Below, piece by piece: positions 1 through 10,201 of a stretch of DNA of 64,000 bases; within the stretch, counting starts at the first letter, position 1; each line of letters begins with the position of its first letter. The notes beneath the pieces were generated by a model. That model saw only the letters and a program-made list of their open reading frames with translations. It had not been told where the DNA came from and made no database searches. This stretch comes from Fallopia convolvulus (taxonomy: Eukaryota; Streptophyta; Magnoliopsida; Caryophyllales; Polygonaceae), in NCBI GenBank assembly GCA_964016875.1, contig OZ024722.1:64129443-64193442 (forward strand), given 5' to 3'. A program made the position numbers and the translations under genes.

Positions 1-716
1 CCCAATCTTAGGATAGCCGGGCTGTGGTCGGATAAACCCGGTGGACCGAATTCAGTGTGAGCAAGGGGGAAGGCTGAGAGCCAGTGCTGGTTTATGATCA
101 CCCTATCCAATTTGCAGCAGGTTCTCGAGCCGTCGGTATGCCTATTATCCCAGGTATAAAACGCTCCACTGAAGCGCATGTCAAACAATCCGGTTGAGTC
201 AAAACATCTTGCAAGTTCATCAGTAAACTGCACACGACCATGTTGATCCTCCAGAAGTTTTTCGCTTGCATTGAGGACGGCACTAAAATCCCCTAGTACA
301 ACCCAAGGGGTGGAGATGTCATTTCTTAGGGTGATCAGATCATTCCAGAGAGGTGACCGGCTTGCGCTGTCATTATAAGCATAAACATAGGAGACGAGAA
401 ACTCTTTTGAGGTACTGATCTCAGTGACCTTGCAGTGCGTGATTTGGGGGGTGGAGAAAAGTATTGACAGCTTGACCTTAGAATCATTCCAGAAGATCCA
501 GATTCTACCATATTGACTGCCATGGCTGTTGGTGTGTCTTTGCCAACCGAACAAAGTCGCATCAGCAATCTTGGGCTCATTGGCGGGGTTCACTCGGGAT
601 TCAAGAACACCTATCACATTGGCGTGTGATTTTCGAACTAACTCATGAACGGCTTGTTGTTTTGTGTCTTGGTTCAAGCCCCTTATATTCCAGCTAATAA
701 GGACGGAGTCATTCAT
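1..716 (-). CDS. LINE ORF2, endonuclease domain (runs off left edge)
   Basis: Reading leftward from an ATG at 714-716, the frame stays open for 238 codons to the window edge. The protein starts MNDSVLISWNIRGLN and has the layout of an exonuclease-endonuclease-phosphatase (EEP/APE-like) domain: the N-terminal WNIRG block, E at about residue 39 (GVLES), a VLGDFSA block at about residue 142 and the C-terminal SDH block at about residue 230. In plant L1-type LINEs this domain nicks the target for target-primed reverse transcription. The reverse transcriptase part lies outside the window. One oddity is that GDFS replaces the usual GDFN, in which the Asn is normally part of the active site. It lies 131 nt downstream of ORF1 of the same element, the usual ORF1/ORF2 order. 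Confidence 0.9.
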   Translation of the reverse strand, partial: MNDSVLISWNIRGLNQDTKQQAVHELVRKSHANVIGVLESRVNPANEPKIADATLFGWQRHTNSHGSQYGRIWIFWNDSKVKLSILFSTPQITHCKVTEISTSKEFLVSYVYAYNDSASRSPLWNDLITLRNDISTPWVVLGDFSAVLNASEKLLEDQHGRVQFTDELARCFDSTGLFDMRFSGAFYTWDNRHTDGSRTCCKLDRVIINQHWLSAFPLAHTEFGPPGLSDHSPAILRL

Positions 717-847
717 AGAAAACCATATTTTGAGGATTCTTCCCTATTTCAGGGTGCAAAGTGAGGGAGGCTAGAAGAGAAGGGTGTGGGGTTAGTAGAG
801 ATCTATCAGAGAGGAGGGGTAGGAGGTCAAAAGAGGGTGGGTCATTT

Positions 848-2108
848 TTATTGTTGGGGGGGGAATTTGGTAAGAAGCCAATTTGGTTGTTGCTGAGGGA
901 CGGTGTTTGAGAGGGGTAAGCAGGAGGGTAACACATCTTGAGCAACTTGCTCAGGTGCTGCTACAACAGCTGCGTTTGAAGAAGAGGGGTGAGAAGTTGC
1001 GAGTGAGGGGGGAGGGGCCAGCACTGTAGGAGGGGGTGGTGCTTTAGGAGGAGCAGTGGTAGCGTCTGGAGGCTGGGCAGGGCTTGCTGCTTTAGCTGGA
1101 GCAGGGGTGCAATCAGAGTCCTTGTGGTCGAAAACCTTGCACTTGGAGCAGTGCAAAGGAAGCCATGTATACTCCAGCTTTTGATTGACTATCTTGCCGT
1201 GTTTATCTTTGAAGGAGATCTCTCTTCTAAGTTGTTTATCACTGGAGACCTCAACAAGAATCCGGGCATAGGAAATCCGGTCTTGTTGTGCAGTAGGCGT
1301 GTCCATTTGAATGGGTTTGCCGATGCTCGATCCGATTTTGCTGAGCAGAGGCGTTGACCAGTAAGTCACATTTAGATTTGGTAAAGTAACCCAAATAGGA
1401 ACTGTTTGTAGACAAGAGAGATTGAGCTCCATTCCTGGTGTCCATTTTCTGAGTATGAGCGGCTTGCTTCCCCCTAACATCCAAGGTCCACCTTCTAGGA
1501 TCACATTCATATCATTTTGATTTGCAAATTTGAATATGAAGAGCCCCTTCTCATTGAGAATGATCTTAGGGGAGACAATGTTGTGCCAATGGTCTGCTAC
1601 ATCTCTTTCCATGGATCTGTAATTAATTTTTCCACCCATTGGGGCTCCCACAAGAGCATGGTTCCACTGTTCAGTTAATTCAGCAGTGTCTTCATATGTA
1701 ATATCAATGATTCCTGTCTCCTGCCCCTCTATGTAGCAAAGTGCGAGGTCTTTCTTTGACAATTGGGGTCCTTTGAGAGAATCTCTATAGGAGCGCGGTA
1801 AATCATTCCGGCCATGTGATTGACGGGGAGGAGGTCGGTGCCATACCTGCGTCGGCGCACGAAACTGAGGCCTACGTAGCATTTCAGAGGGTGGGGCTGC
1901 CAAAATTGACGTTGAGGGTCGAGATCCCTCTCCTCTATGCTCCTCCGGGCCGAGAATAGTGGGGTGGAAGCTGGATCCAGATCTGGAGCCACACAGGAGA
2001 TCCGGGAAGTCTTCGGGGTTCAGGAAAGGGGCACGAGGGGAGGTTGGTTCGAACAAGGTGGGGAGAAGAAATTCAGGGGGGCCCGAGCCAAGAAGGGAAG
2101 GGAGCTGG
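848..2108 (-). CDS. LINE ORF1, 3' part (DUF4283 and zinc knuckle)
   Basis: This is the larger piece of ORF1 of the left-edge LINE, a gag-like RNA-binding protein that would coat LINE RNA. It contains a DUF4283 domain (WNHALVG through PIWVTLPNLN and YARILVEV) followed by a CCHC knuckle CSKCKVFDHKDSDC (C-X2-C-X4-H-X4-C) and a Pro/Ala-rich tail. An apparent start inside the neighbouring LTR is artificial: the frame merely continues into LTR sequence at 2109. The true 5' part of the gene is at 9489-9822, on the far side of the copia element. When the element and one copy of the GCTGG target duplication are subtracted, the two parts meet in the same frame, giving an uninterrupted ORF1 of about 529 codons. 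The family assignment is clear; activity is not testable here. Confidence 0.88.
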
Positions 2109-2748
2109 TGTTGGGTTCTAGGGATGTAAACGCAGCGGAAAAATAAAAAAACTTTCATCCCAAACATCCAAGGATCAGTATGATAACATAGAATAAATAA
2201 TCGGATCAGATCGTTACCTCAAACGCGAATCCGAATAGCAAGTTCAAACCTTTCTTGTCGATCACCAAAGAGCCCCAAGTGTTGCTCCTCTAGCGGTATC
2301 CACACACACGAACGGAAATAATTTTCTACACCGGAACTCGCCTGCTAGAACGCTTAACCGATGTATATATACGAGAGGACTGGTTTTTGTTTCTTCTGGA
2401 GAAGAGCTACGTACATTGGCTGATATCCGTAGCATATATATCAACGGCATATCAAATTTGCCAATCTAAGTGAATCTCAATCTTAGAAACTATATTATTA
2501 TTTTAATAGTCTGTTAAGATTTTAACTTATCCACTTGTTATAAGAGATAAACTGTATCTATTATCTCTTTATTTAATTTTCTAAAATCATAACTAATTAA
2601 ATTACCTTATAATTAATTATGATTGTCTAAGAAAAATAAATATATGTTCTCCATAATATTCTATAGGTCTAATTATAACTAAGACCCATTAAAACCCGAT
2701 CCGATAAATCTAGACCCGCTAGACTTAGTTATAGTGCATATTCCATCA
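2109..2748 (-). repeat. Copia 3' LTR
   Basis: This 640-bp direct repeat reads the same as 8849-9488 throughout. It is the 3' LTR because the element is on the minus strand. A 62-codon open frame inside it occurs identically in the other LTR and is not regarded as a gene. Confidence 0.95.
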
Positions 2749-2762
2749 ATCTCCCACTTGCA
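2749..2762 (-). promoter_or_regulatory. Polypurine tract of copia element
   Basis: On the minus strand AAGTGGGAGAT lies directly against the 3' LTR, the expected place for the plus-strand primer. Confidence 0.75.
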
Positions 2763-3852
2763 CTATTACTGAGTTCGAGTCATTATCTTATTAACCTTGG
2801 GTTTAAAGTCAACTCTCATATTCAAGATTCTTTTCGAAATAATTACTTAATTCCGAAACTATGTCGACTCATTTCTAGTAACTTTAGAAATTTCCAATCA
2901 ACAATTATTAATTTCCCATCTATCGTGCTTATGCGTGCGACCCTCTAGGTTTCTATCTTGAAGGTAGTGTTATCCAACACAAGTCAAGGTAACCTTCTAG
3001 CAACAGTTTTTGACCACCCAACAAAACAGAAATGGTTGGTGAACCATATACCACTATGAACTGATTACTGTGCAGTTCGATCTCTTCATCACCAATATCA
3101 AGATTAAGTTAGTGCACAATGCGTCACCACTAAGCTCAATCATTTACTTGGTTTTGCAAAGATAACTTAGACTCAAAATTCTCTACCATGGCCATGGATT
3201 TTAGAGTCACTTATATCTCAACCAAGTGGCCAGCGATATTTACTCTCTAGTCCAAGAGAGGGATGAATCCTTTCTTGACTCAATCACTATCCTCTCTACA
3301 CTTTGCCTCAACCTAATAACCGTATTAGTTGCAACTCATAAAAGCTACGTTTAACGGCATCAAAGTTAAGACTCCATGCATAGGATTATGTGACAGTCTC
3401 AAGTCATGAGATCACTAACACTCATTCATTTAGAGGAGGAACCAATGACGCTTTCACATATATGTGGTATCCTCTAATTCGGGCCGGTCCAGTAGCTCTA
3501 CTTATCCTTGAGCACCCATGCAAATGACTTGGAAAAACTATCCCTCGGTTCAGCGAGATGAACCTAGAGTCTATTCACATATTGGTCTGTAGTTTCGATA
3601 TCCCTTCTCGATACTAATCCGACCAAGGACGTTTTAAGAATATAACCTTGTTTGTAAAATTCTCATTGATGATAAATAACTATATCATCAATTTACACAA
3701 GACATCATATTCTAAGGATTTTATCAATATTAAATGTTAGCAGACAAACAAAATAAACATGATAAATACTGCCTTTTAAATAAAATGTATCAATGTCATA
3801 TAAATAAAACTCGTTCGACAAACTTGCATACTATAATAGTATCTTGCATACA
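2763..3852 (-). other. Copia 3' non-coding region
   Basis: About 1.1 kb between the gag-pol stop and the polypurine tract. No long open frame or recognisable domain was seen on either strand. Confidence 0.7.
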
Positions 3853-6800
3853 TCAATGCCAAACTCTAAGTCCTAGTCCCCTCACATGAGCATCATGTTT
3901 CTGCTGAGGTAAGGCCTTAGTTAATGGATCAGCAATATTTTCATCGCTTGAAACTCTGCTTAGTGCAACATCTCCTCTTTGAATTATTTCTCTGATGATG
4001 TGGTACTTCCGAAGTACATGCCTGGATCGCTGGTGAGATCTTGGTTCCTTAGCCTGTGCAACAGCTGCATTATTGTCACAGTACAATCTAACTGGACCTT
4101 CAATGCTAGGAACCACTCCAAGTTCTGTAATAAAGTTCTTGATCCAAACTGCTTCCTTAGCTGCTTCCGAAGCTGCTATATACTCGGATTCTGTCGTAGA
4201 GTCAGCAACTGTATCTTGTTTGGAACTCTTCCAACAAACAGCTCCACCGTTTAGGCAAAACACATAACCCATTTGCGACTTTAGATCATCTTGATCTGTT
4301 TGAAAACTAGCATCAGTATAACCTCTGACCACCAGCTCCTCTTCTCCCCCATAGACCAAAACTTGATCTTTGGTTCTTCTCAAATATTTGAGAGTAGTCT
4401 TAACAGCACTCCAGTGACCTTCACCTGGATCAGACTGATATCTACCCGCCATGCTTATTGCATACGAGACATCAGGCCGTGTACATGTCATAGTGTACAT
4501 AATGGACCCAACCGCAGAAGCGTAAGGTACATTACTCATTCTGTCTCTCTCTTGTTGTGTCTTTGGACACATTTGCTTAGAGAGACGTACACCATGTGAC
4601 AAGGGCAAAAGTCCTCTCTTGGAATCTTGCATCTTATATCTATTCAAGATCTTGTCAATGTACGTGCCTTGACTTAGACCAAGCAGCCTTTTAGACCTAT
4701 CTCGGTGTATCTTAATTCCTAAGATATAGGCTGCCTCACCTAGGTCCTTCATGGAGAAGCACTTGCACAACCATGCCTTGGTAGATTCCAAGAATGGCTT
4801 GTCATTCCCGATGAGAAGAATATCATCCACATACAAAACTAGAAACACTAATGTGCTCCCACTAACCTTTTTATAAACGCAAGGTTCTTCTGAATTTCTA
4901 ATGAAGCCAAATTCCTTGACTGCATCATCAAATCTCAGATTCCAACTCCGAGACGCTTGCTTTAATCCATAAATGGATCTCTTCAACTTACAAACCTTAT
5001 TTGTACTCATAGACGTTTCAAACCCTGGAGGTTGTTCCATGTAAACTTCCTCTATTAACTTCCCATTTAGGAAAGCGGTTTTCACATCCATTTGCCAAAT
5101 CTCAAAGTCATAGTAAGCTGCTATTGCAAGCAAAATCCTGATAGACTTTTGCATGGCTACCGGTGAAAAGGTCTCATCATAGTCAATTCCATAACGTTGA
5201 GTAAAACCTTTTGCAACCAACCTTGCTTTATAGGTACTAATATTACCATCCATGTCTGTCTTCTTTTTAAAGATCCACTTGCACCCAACAGGTTTAACCC
5301 CAATTGGTGCATCTATCAACTCCCATACTTCGTTGGTGTACATGGAGTCCATTTCAGAATTCATGGCATTTAGCCATTTCTCGGAATCTGGTGAAGCTAA
5401 AGCTTCCTTGTAGGTTGAAGGTTCATCATCATTCTCGATGAGCAAAACTTCACCATGCTCAGTGACGATAAGGCTCATTCTCTCTGGTTCCTTTCGCACT
5501 CTTGAGGACCTACGTAACTCTTGCATTTCTGCAATCTCAGGTTCTGGCTGGGATGGCCTAACCGATTGCTCTTGTTCCAACTCATTAGTTGAATCTTGAA
5601 TTTCCTCAAGACTTACCTTACTCCCACTACTATCTTTAGAGATGAACTCTCTTTCCAAGAAAGTAGCATACCTAGCAACAATAACCTTGTGCTCATTGGG
5701 AACGTAAAAGTAATATCCTTTAGTTTCCTTAGGATATCCAACAAAATTGCATTTAATAGACCTGGCTGCAAGCTTATCTGAGTATGTGCTCTTCACATAA
5801 GCTTCACAACCCCATACTTTGAGATAAGACATATTAGGCTTATGACCTCGCCAAATCTCATATGGTGTCTTATCTACTGCCTTGGTTGGAACACGGTTAA
5901 GTGTGTGGATTGCTGTTTCCAAAGCGTAACCCCAAAATGTCAATGGAAGACTTGCATGACTCATCATTGATCTTACCATATCTAAAAGAGTGCGATTCCT
6001 CCTTTCTGAAACTCCATTCCATTCCGGTGTTCCAGGAGGAGTTAGTTGTGAAACTATTCCACACTCCTTAAGGTAATCAATAAACTCTTGGCTTAAATAT
6101 TCACCGCCTCGATCCAATCGAAGAGCTTTTATTTTCTTGCCAAGTTGATTCTCTACCTCGTTTTTGAACTCTTTGAATTTATCAAAGGTATCTGACTTGT
6201 TCCTTATTAAATAAACATATCCATATCTACTTAAATCATCTGTGAACGTCACGAAGTAAGAATAGCCACCTCTGGCTTGAGTTGATAAAGGTCCACACAC
6301 ATCACTGTGTATGAGCTCTAACAACTCTCCAACTCTCTTACCTTTCTTGGTAAAAGGTGCCTTAGCCATTTTTCCTTGTAAACACGCTTCACATCTATCT
6401 ATGGATTCAAATTCAAAAGAATCCAAATAGCCTTCAGAATGAAGTTTAGCGATGCGCTTCTCATTTACATGACCAAGTCTACAGTGCCATAAATAGGTAG
6501 CATTTGAGTCATCCTTTTTCTGTTTCTTTTCAGTGATGCATGATACTGGCTTTTCTAAGTTGAAAAGATATAAACCATTATATAATATTCCATTCCCATA
6601 GAACAAACCATTCAAGTAAAACGAAAAAATTCGATTTCCATACTCAAATGTAAAACCTTCAATATCCAAAACCGGAACTGAAATAATGTTCTTGGTAGAA
6701 CTAGGAACATAATAACAATTGTTCAAATTTAAAACTAATCCACTCGGCAAAGTGATAGAATAAGTCCCGACGGCTAAAGCAGCAATCCTTGCTCCATTAA

Positions 6801-7791
6801 CACCTCGTATATCCACCTCGCCTTTGGAAAGCCTTCTGCACCTACTTAGTCCCTGCAAATTCACACAAATATGAGAAAAGCAGGCGGTATCCAATACCCA
6901 TGAAGTAGAAACAGACATACTGCACTCAACTAAGATACCTGAAGGTTCAGCATCCTTGTTTTTCTTCTCTAAGAAGATTGTGCAATTCCTCTTCCAGTGA
7001 CCCTTCTTGCCACAATGGAAACATGTAGCTTCTTTCTCCTCAGCTACAGGTTTCTGCACCCCTTTCTTTGGCTTGTTTTCTATCTTCACACTCTTGGCCT
7101 TGGGATTCTCTTTTCCCTTGCCCTTTCTCTTGTTCTTGTTCACATTGAGAACTAGTGAAGATTGCTTTGCTGGTTTTGACGTTTTAATGTCCTTTTCAGC
7201 AGTTCTTAGCATAGCCAAAATATCTGGTAGAGTTTTCTGCATGTTATTCATATTGAAATTCATGATAAACTGAGAAAAACTCTCCGGCAATGATGACAAG
7301 ACAAGATCCATTGTTAAATCTTGATCCATAGCTACACCCAAGTTTCCGAGTCGCTCTATGTACCCGATCATTTTCAGGACATGAGTCTCCACTGGGCTAC
7401 CTTCTTGCATCTTGCAATTAAATAGGGCTCTAGAGGTATTATAACGCTCAACCCTTGCATTCTCTTGGAACAGATCACGTAGATGAGCATCAATTTCCCT
7501 GGCACTCATGCCATCATGTTGCTTCTGCAATTCAGGAACCATTGCAGACATCATGATGCATTCTACATCTATCTGATCCTCCGTGAATTTCTCATAGGCC
7601 TTTACTTCGGCCTCTGGGGCGTCATCTGCCGGTACAACCGGCTCTTCTTCTTCTAGGACATACAACTTTCTTTCATGTCTCAAAACAATTTTCAGTTTCC
7701 TGAGCCATTCAAGATAGTTTGGTCCACTAAGAAGATTTTCCTTGTCCAGGATGTGTCGCAATGTTAAGGTTCCATAGCTGTTACTTGCCAT
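3853..7791 (-). CDS. Copia gag-pol polyprotein, intact
   Basis: The open frame codes for about 1,312 residues from MASNSYGTLTL; an in-frame ATG 39 nt further upstream is possible but lacks copia gag character. Domains in order: gag (1-about 250) with CCHC knuckle CFHCGKKGHWKRNC near 252-265; aspartic protease near 297 (WVLDTACFSHIC); integrase from about 435 with the HCRLGH/CEACLQG zinc-binding part, then DVCGPL, RLDRGGEY and PEWNGVSERRNRT as the D,D,E core; reverse transcriptase with QMDVKTAFLNG near 899 and the catalytic YVDDILLIG near 988; RNase H with TTESEYIAASEA near 1200. There are no stops or frameshifts. The protease has DTA where DTG or DSG is normal, the one visible departure from a working enzyme set. 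Confidence 0.95.
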   Translation of the reverse strand: MASNSYGTLTLRHILDKENLLSGPNYLEWLRKLKIVLRHERKLYVLEEEEPVVPADDAPEAEVKAYEKFTEDQIDVECIMMSAMVPELQKQHDGMSAREIDAHLRDLFQENARVERYNTSRALFNCKMQEGSPVETHVLKMIGYIERLGNLGVAMDQDLTMDLVLSSLPESFSQFIMNFNMNNMQKTLPDILAMLRTAEKDIKTSKPAKQSSLVLNVNKNKRKGKGKENPKAKSVKIENKPKKGVQKPVAEEKEATCFHCGKKGHWKRNCTIFLEKKNKDAEPSGILVECSMSVSTSWVLDTACFSHICVNLQGLSRCRRLSKGEVDIRGVNGARIAALAVGTYSITLPSGLVLNLNNCYYVPSSTKNIISVPVLDIEGFTFEYGNRIFSFYLNGLFYGNGILYNGLYLFNLEKPVSCITEKKQKKDDSNATYLWHCRLGHVNEKRIAKLHSEGYLDSFEFESIDRCEACLQGKMAKAPFTKKGKRVGELLELIHSDVCGPLSTQARGGYSYFVTFTDDLSRYGYVYLIRNKSDTFDKFKEFKNEVENQLGKKIKALRLDRGGEYLSQEFIDYLKECGIVSQLTPPGTPEWNGVSERRNRTLLDMVRSMMSHASLPLTFWGYALETAIHTLNRVPTKAVDKTPYEIWRGHKPNMSYLKVWGCEAYVKSTYSDKLAARSIKCNFVGYPKETKGYYFYVPNEHKVIVARYATFLEREFISKDSSGSKVSLEEIQDSTNELEQEQSVRPSQPEPEIAEMQELRRSSRVRKEPERMSLIVTEHGEVLLIENDDEPSTYKEALASPDSEKWLNAMNSEMDSMYTNEVWELIDAPIGVKPVGCKWIFKKKTDMDGNISTYKARLVAKGFTQRYGIDYDETFSPVAMQKSIRILLAIAAYYDFEIWQMDVKTAFLNGKLIEEVYMEQPPGFETSMSTNKVCKLKRSIYGLKQASRSWNLRFDDAVKEFGFIRNSEEPCVYKKVSGSTLVFLVLYVDDILLIGNDKPFLESTKAWLCKCFSMKDLGEAAYILGIKIHRDRSKRLLGLSQGTYIDKILNRYKMQDSKRGLLPLSHGVRLSKQMCPKTQQERDRMSNVPYASAVGSIMYTMTCTRPDVSYAISMAGRYQSDPGEGHWSAVKTTLKYLRRTKDQVLVYGGEEELVVRGYTDASFQTDQDDLKSQMGYVFCLNGGAVCWKSSKQDTVADSTTESEYIAASEAAKEAVWIKNFITELGVVPSIEGPVRLYCDNNAAVAQAKEPRSHQRSRHVLRKYHIIREIIQRGDVALSRVSSDENIADPLTKALPQQKHDAHVRGLGLRVWH

Positions 7792-8835
7792 GATATCTAC
7801 ATAAATAATGCATAGAAGATAAATAAGCATAACAAATACTTCAAATAAAAGGACTTTTATAATAATTTGAAACTCCCACTATTTATTCAAAATCAATAGC
7901 CCTCACTAATGATCTCGGAGAATTTTGTTGCTTAAATTCTCTAGCGGACTGAAACCCCAACTCGTCTAGTTTGCACACAACTTTGGCTGTACCTACAAAC
8001 TAGATTCATTAGGTAGGCCTTTACTTTGCCAATTGCAACTCCATGCAATTTCCAGTATCTGTCGGATGGCTCTCTCGCCTATAAATCAAATCCATGAAAT
8101 ATATATCCAACACTTGCTCCTTAAACTACTTAACCTTAGCTTTGGCTAACAAGTTAAAAGTTCAAGTTAAGTCGACCCATTAACTTAATCAAGAAAAAAC
8201 TATAGACATTCAAATATGGGCCCACAACTGAGCTGTACCGACCCAAATAAAAACTCTACCCATTTTCTTAACTAATTAATGGAGAGCTTAAATATACTTG
8301 ACTTAATATATTTTAACGAGGGATTTTACTTTACACAAATTCTTATCTCACCAAATATATACCGAATACTAAATCATATCATTTATAAACATATATAATT
8401 AATTCAGTACATAAACATGCAAATATAATCACGTAATTATATAAACGATCACATATATAATCACGCACGCAGCACAGTATAATACATATGACCAAATATA
8501 TATACATACTATACGGATATATGAATATATTGAAATTACAAAACTTGAATTAAATATACATGTATCCATATAAAATCATAATGCACATTCACCGCAACTA
8601 GGCAAGATCACGTAGTGATATGGTAATGCACATGCACGAAATTCATCAATAGCATATATATACTGATTTAGCCATTTAACTGTATGATCTAAAAAAACGA
8701 TCGCATGAACATAATCAAGTACGTAAAAAATAATCTTATGCCTTCTAGGATCCAATCCAAAGGCAATCTATAAATTACATATAATAGATCAAAATAGTAA
8801 TTAAACATGCTCTTCTACGTATACAATCATACGAA
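7792..8835 (-). other. Copia 5' leader
   Basis: About 1 kb, AT-rich, between the primer-binding site and the gag start. No coding potential was recognised. Leaders of this size usually hold packaging and dimerisation signals, but none can be pinpointed. Confidence 0.65.
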
Positions 8836-8847
8836 GCTCTGATACCA
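8836..8847 (-). promoter_or_regulatory. Primer-binding site, initiator Met-tRNA
   Basis: On the minus strand TGGTATCAGAGC follows the 5' LTR after one base. This is the usual complement of the 3' end of plant initiator Met-tRNA and primes minus-strand DNA synthesis. Confidence 0.93.
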
Positions 8848-8848
8848 C

Positions 8849-9488
8849 TGTTGGGTTCTAGGGATGTAAACGCAGCGGAAAAATAAAAAAACTTTCATCC
8901 CAAACATCCAAGGATCAGTATGATAACATAGAATAAATAATCGGATCAGATCGTTACCTCAAACGCGAATCCGAATAGCAAGTTCAAACCTTTCTTGTCG
9001 ATCACCAAAGAGCCCCAAGTGTTGCTCCTCTAGCGGTATCCACACACACGAACGGAAATAATTTTCTACACCGGAACTCGCCTGCTAGAACGCTTAACCG
9101 ATGTATATATACGAGAGGACTGGTTTTTGTTTCTTCTGGAGAAGAGCTACGTACATTGGCTGATATCCGTAGCATATATATCAACGGCATATCAAATTTG
9201 CCAATCTAAGTGAATCTCAATCTTAGAAACTATATTATTATTTTAATAGTCTGTTAAGATTTTAACTTATCCACTTGTTATAAGAGATAAACTGTATCTA
9301 TTATCTCTTTATTTAATTTTCTAAAATCATAACTAATTAAATTACCTTATAATTAATTATGATTGTCTAAGAAAAATAAATATATGTTCTCCATAATATT
9401 CTATAGGTCTAATTATAACTAAGACCCATTAAAACCCGATCCGATAAATCTAGACCCGCTAGACTTAGTTATAGTGCATATTCCATCA
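8849..9488 (-). repeat. Copia 5' LTR
   Basis: This is the 5' LTR of the minus-strand element. It should carry the Pol II promoter and RNA start; the AT-rich segment around 9110-9190 is a candidate, but no TATA box could be assigned with certainty. Its outer end abuts the GCTGG target duplication at 9489-9493. Confidence 0.95.
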
Positions 9489-9822
9489 GCTGGGGTGTGG
9501 GAGAGTGGGGGGTCGAGACAGGGTTTGTGGTGGGGTTTTGGTTAGCTCCCACAACAGGCTGTGGGAGTGCCTCCGAGAGATTTAGTTTGGAGGTGGGGGT
9601 GTTGGCTGAGTCAAGAGCTTTGAGGAGGCGGTGGTTGTTGTTTCGAATGATTTGCTCCGGGACTTCAACAAAAGGGCTGTCGGAGAGAGCGGGGTTGTCG
9701 GAGGAGACGGAGCTTGGAAGCGGCGAAACGGGCTGAAGCTGGTGGTTTGAGGTGGAGGGTGGAGCGGCGGAAAGTTTCAGTGAGAGCTTCTTCTTCGTTT
9801 TCCCCTTACGATTGGAACCCAT
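9489..9822 (-). CDS. LINE ORF1, 5' part
   Basis: This is the N-terminal segment of the same LINE ORF1 whose remainder lies at 848-2108. The chosen ATG at 9820-9822 opens with MGSNRKGKTKKKLSLKL, a basic start typical of plant LINE ORF1, followed by a low-complexity Ser/Pro/Thr stretch ending HSPTPQL at the copia junction. Beyond 9489 the frame runs into the LTR and soon stops. The break is purely the copia insertion: flanking codons rejoin in phase. Upstream (9823-about 9990) is a GC-richer leader, probably the LINE 5' UTR with its internal promoter. Confidence 0.82.
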
Positions 9823-9950
9823 GGGGAGGGAGGTGCCTCGCGACGCCTGGCAGCGCCGGAGGGGAAAAAGATTTTCGCTCAGGGAAGGGTTTTCGCCGGA
9901 CGATCAACTTTGTCGCTGCTACTTATCAACTTTTCGCCGGAGAACCTTCC

Positions 9951-10031
9951 TTCTCTTTTTTATAAAGGCATTGTTTTGGTGGGTGGAAAAGTTTTCCACC
10001 CATCAAAACAATTCCTTTATAAAAAGAAGAG
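9951..10031. repeat. Near-perfect palindrome at LINE 5' end
   Basis: Two 40-bp arms (9951-9990 and 9992-10031) are separated by a single G. Over the inner 33 bp there are about two mismatches; the outermost bases diverge. The right arm contains a TATA-like TTTATAAAAAG (10016-10026). The palindrome lies exactly where LINE sequence gives way to promoter-like host sequence. Confidence 0.85.
10016..10026 (+). promoter_or_regulatory. TATA-like box
   Basis: TTTATAAAAAG stands about 180 bp before a possible first exon with an ATG at 10202. The following 10060-10200 is CT/CA-rich and looks like a plant 5' UTR. This reading assumes the small spliced locus downstream is real. Confidence 0.4.
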
Positions 10032-10201
10032 TTTGTTTTTTTGCTGATCTGTGTACGTTTGATCAATACTCAAATCCCTAAATCATCATCTTCTTCTCCC
10101 AGTCCCAGCATCCAAATAAAAATCGAATCTTTTTTCATTTCCCCTCTAAACAACCCTAAATCCCCAAATTGAAACCAAGATCCGATCAATCAGTCGAATC
10201 C

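Larger units (their letters stand above)
2109..9488 (-). mobile_element. Complete Ty1/copia LTR retrotransposon nested in LINE ORF1
   Basis: A 7,380-bp element with two 640-bp LTRs (2109-2748 and 8849-9488), each starting TGTTGGG and ending CCATCA on the + strand. It is flanked by a perfect 5-bp target duplication GCTGG (2104-2108 and 9489-9493). Read on the minus strand, the order is 5' LTR, Met-tRNA primer site, leader of about 1 kb, a single gag-pol frame, non-coding 3' region, polypurine tract and 3' LTR. Gene order (integrase before reverse transcriptase) makes it Ty1/copia. I found no difference between the LTRs reading line by line, so the insertion is very recent. The sub-lineage is not assigned. 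Confidence 0.96.
1..9990 (-). mobile_element. LINE (L1-type), interrupted by a copia element; left end outside window
   Basis: The element is the sum of ORF1, the 131-nt spacer and the start of ORF2 on the minus strand, plus a 5' leader up to about 9990. Its 3' end, poly(A) tail and left target duplication lie off the window. Because ORF1 is open once the copia insertion is removed and the visible ORF2 part is open too, this LINE was probably full length and fairly young when copia landed in it. The right boundary is set by the start of a palindrome at 9951-10031 and is uncertain by some tens of bases. Confidence 0.75.

Noticed and set aside
709..2146. Several open frames overlapping LINE ORF1 in other frames
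   Set aside because: The DUF4283 and zinc-knuckle frame explains the region; the others are compositional by-products.
3979..4599. Plus-strand frames over copia gag-pol (also 5596-5781 and 7007-7273)
   Set aside because: Antisense shadows of a conserved coding frame, without independent signals.
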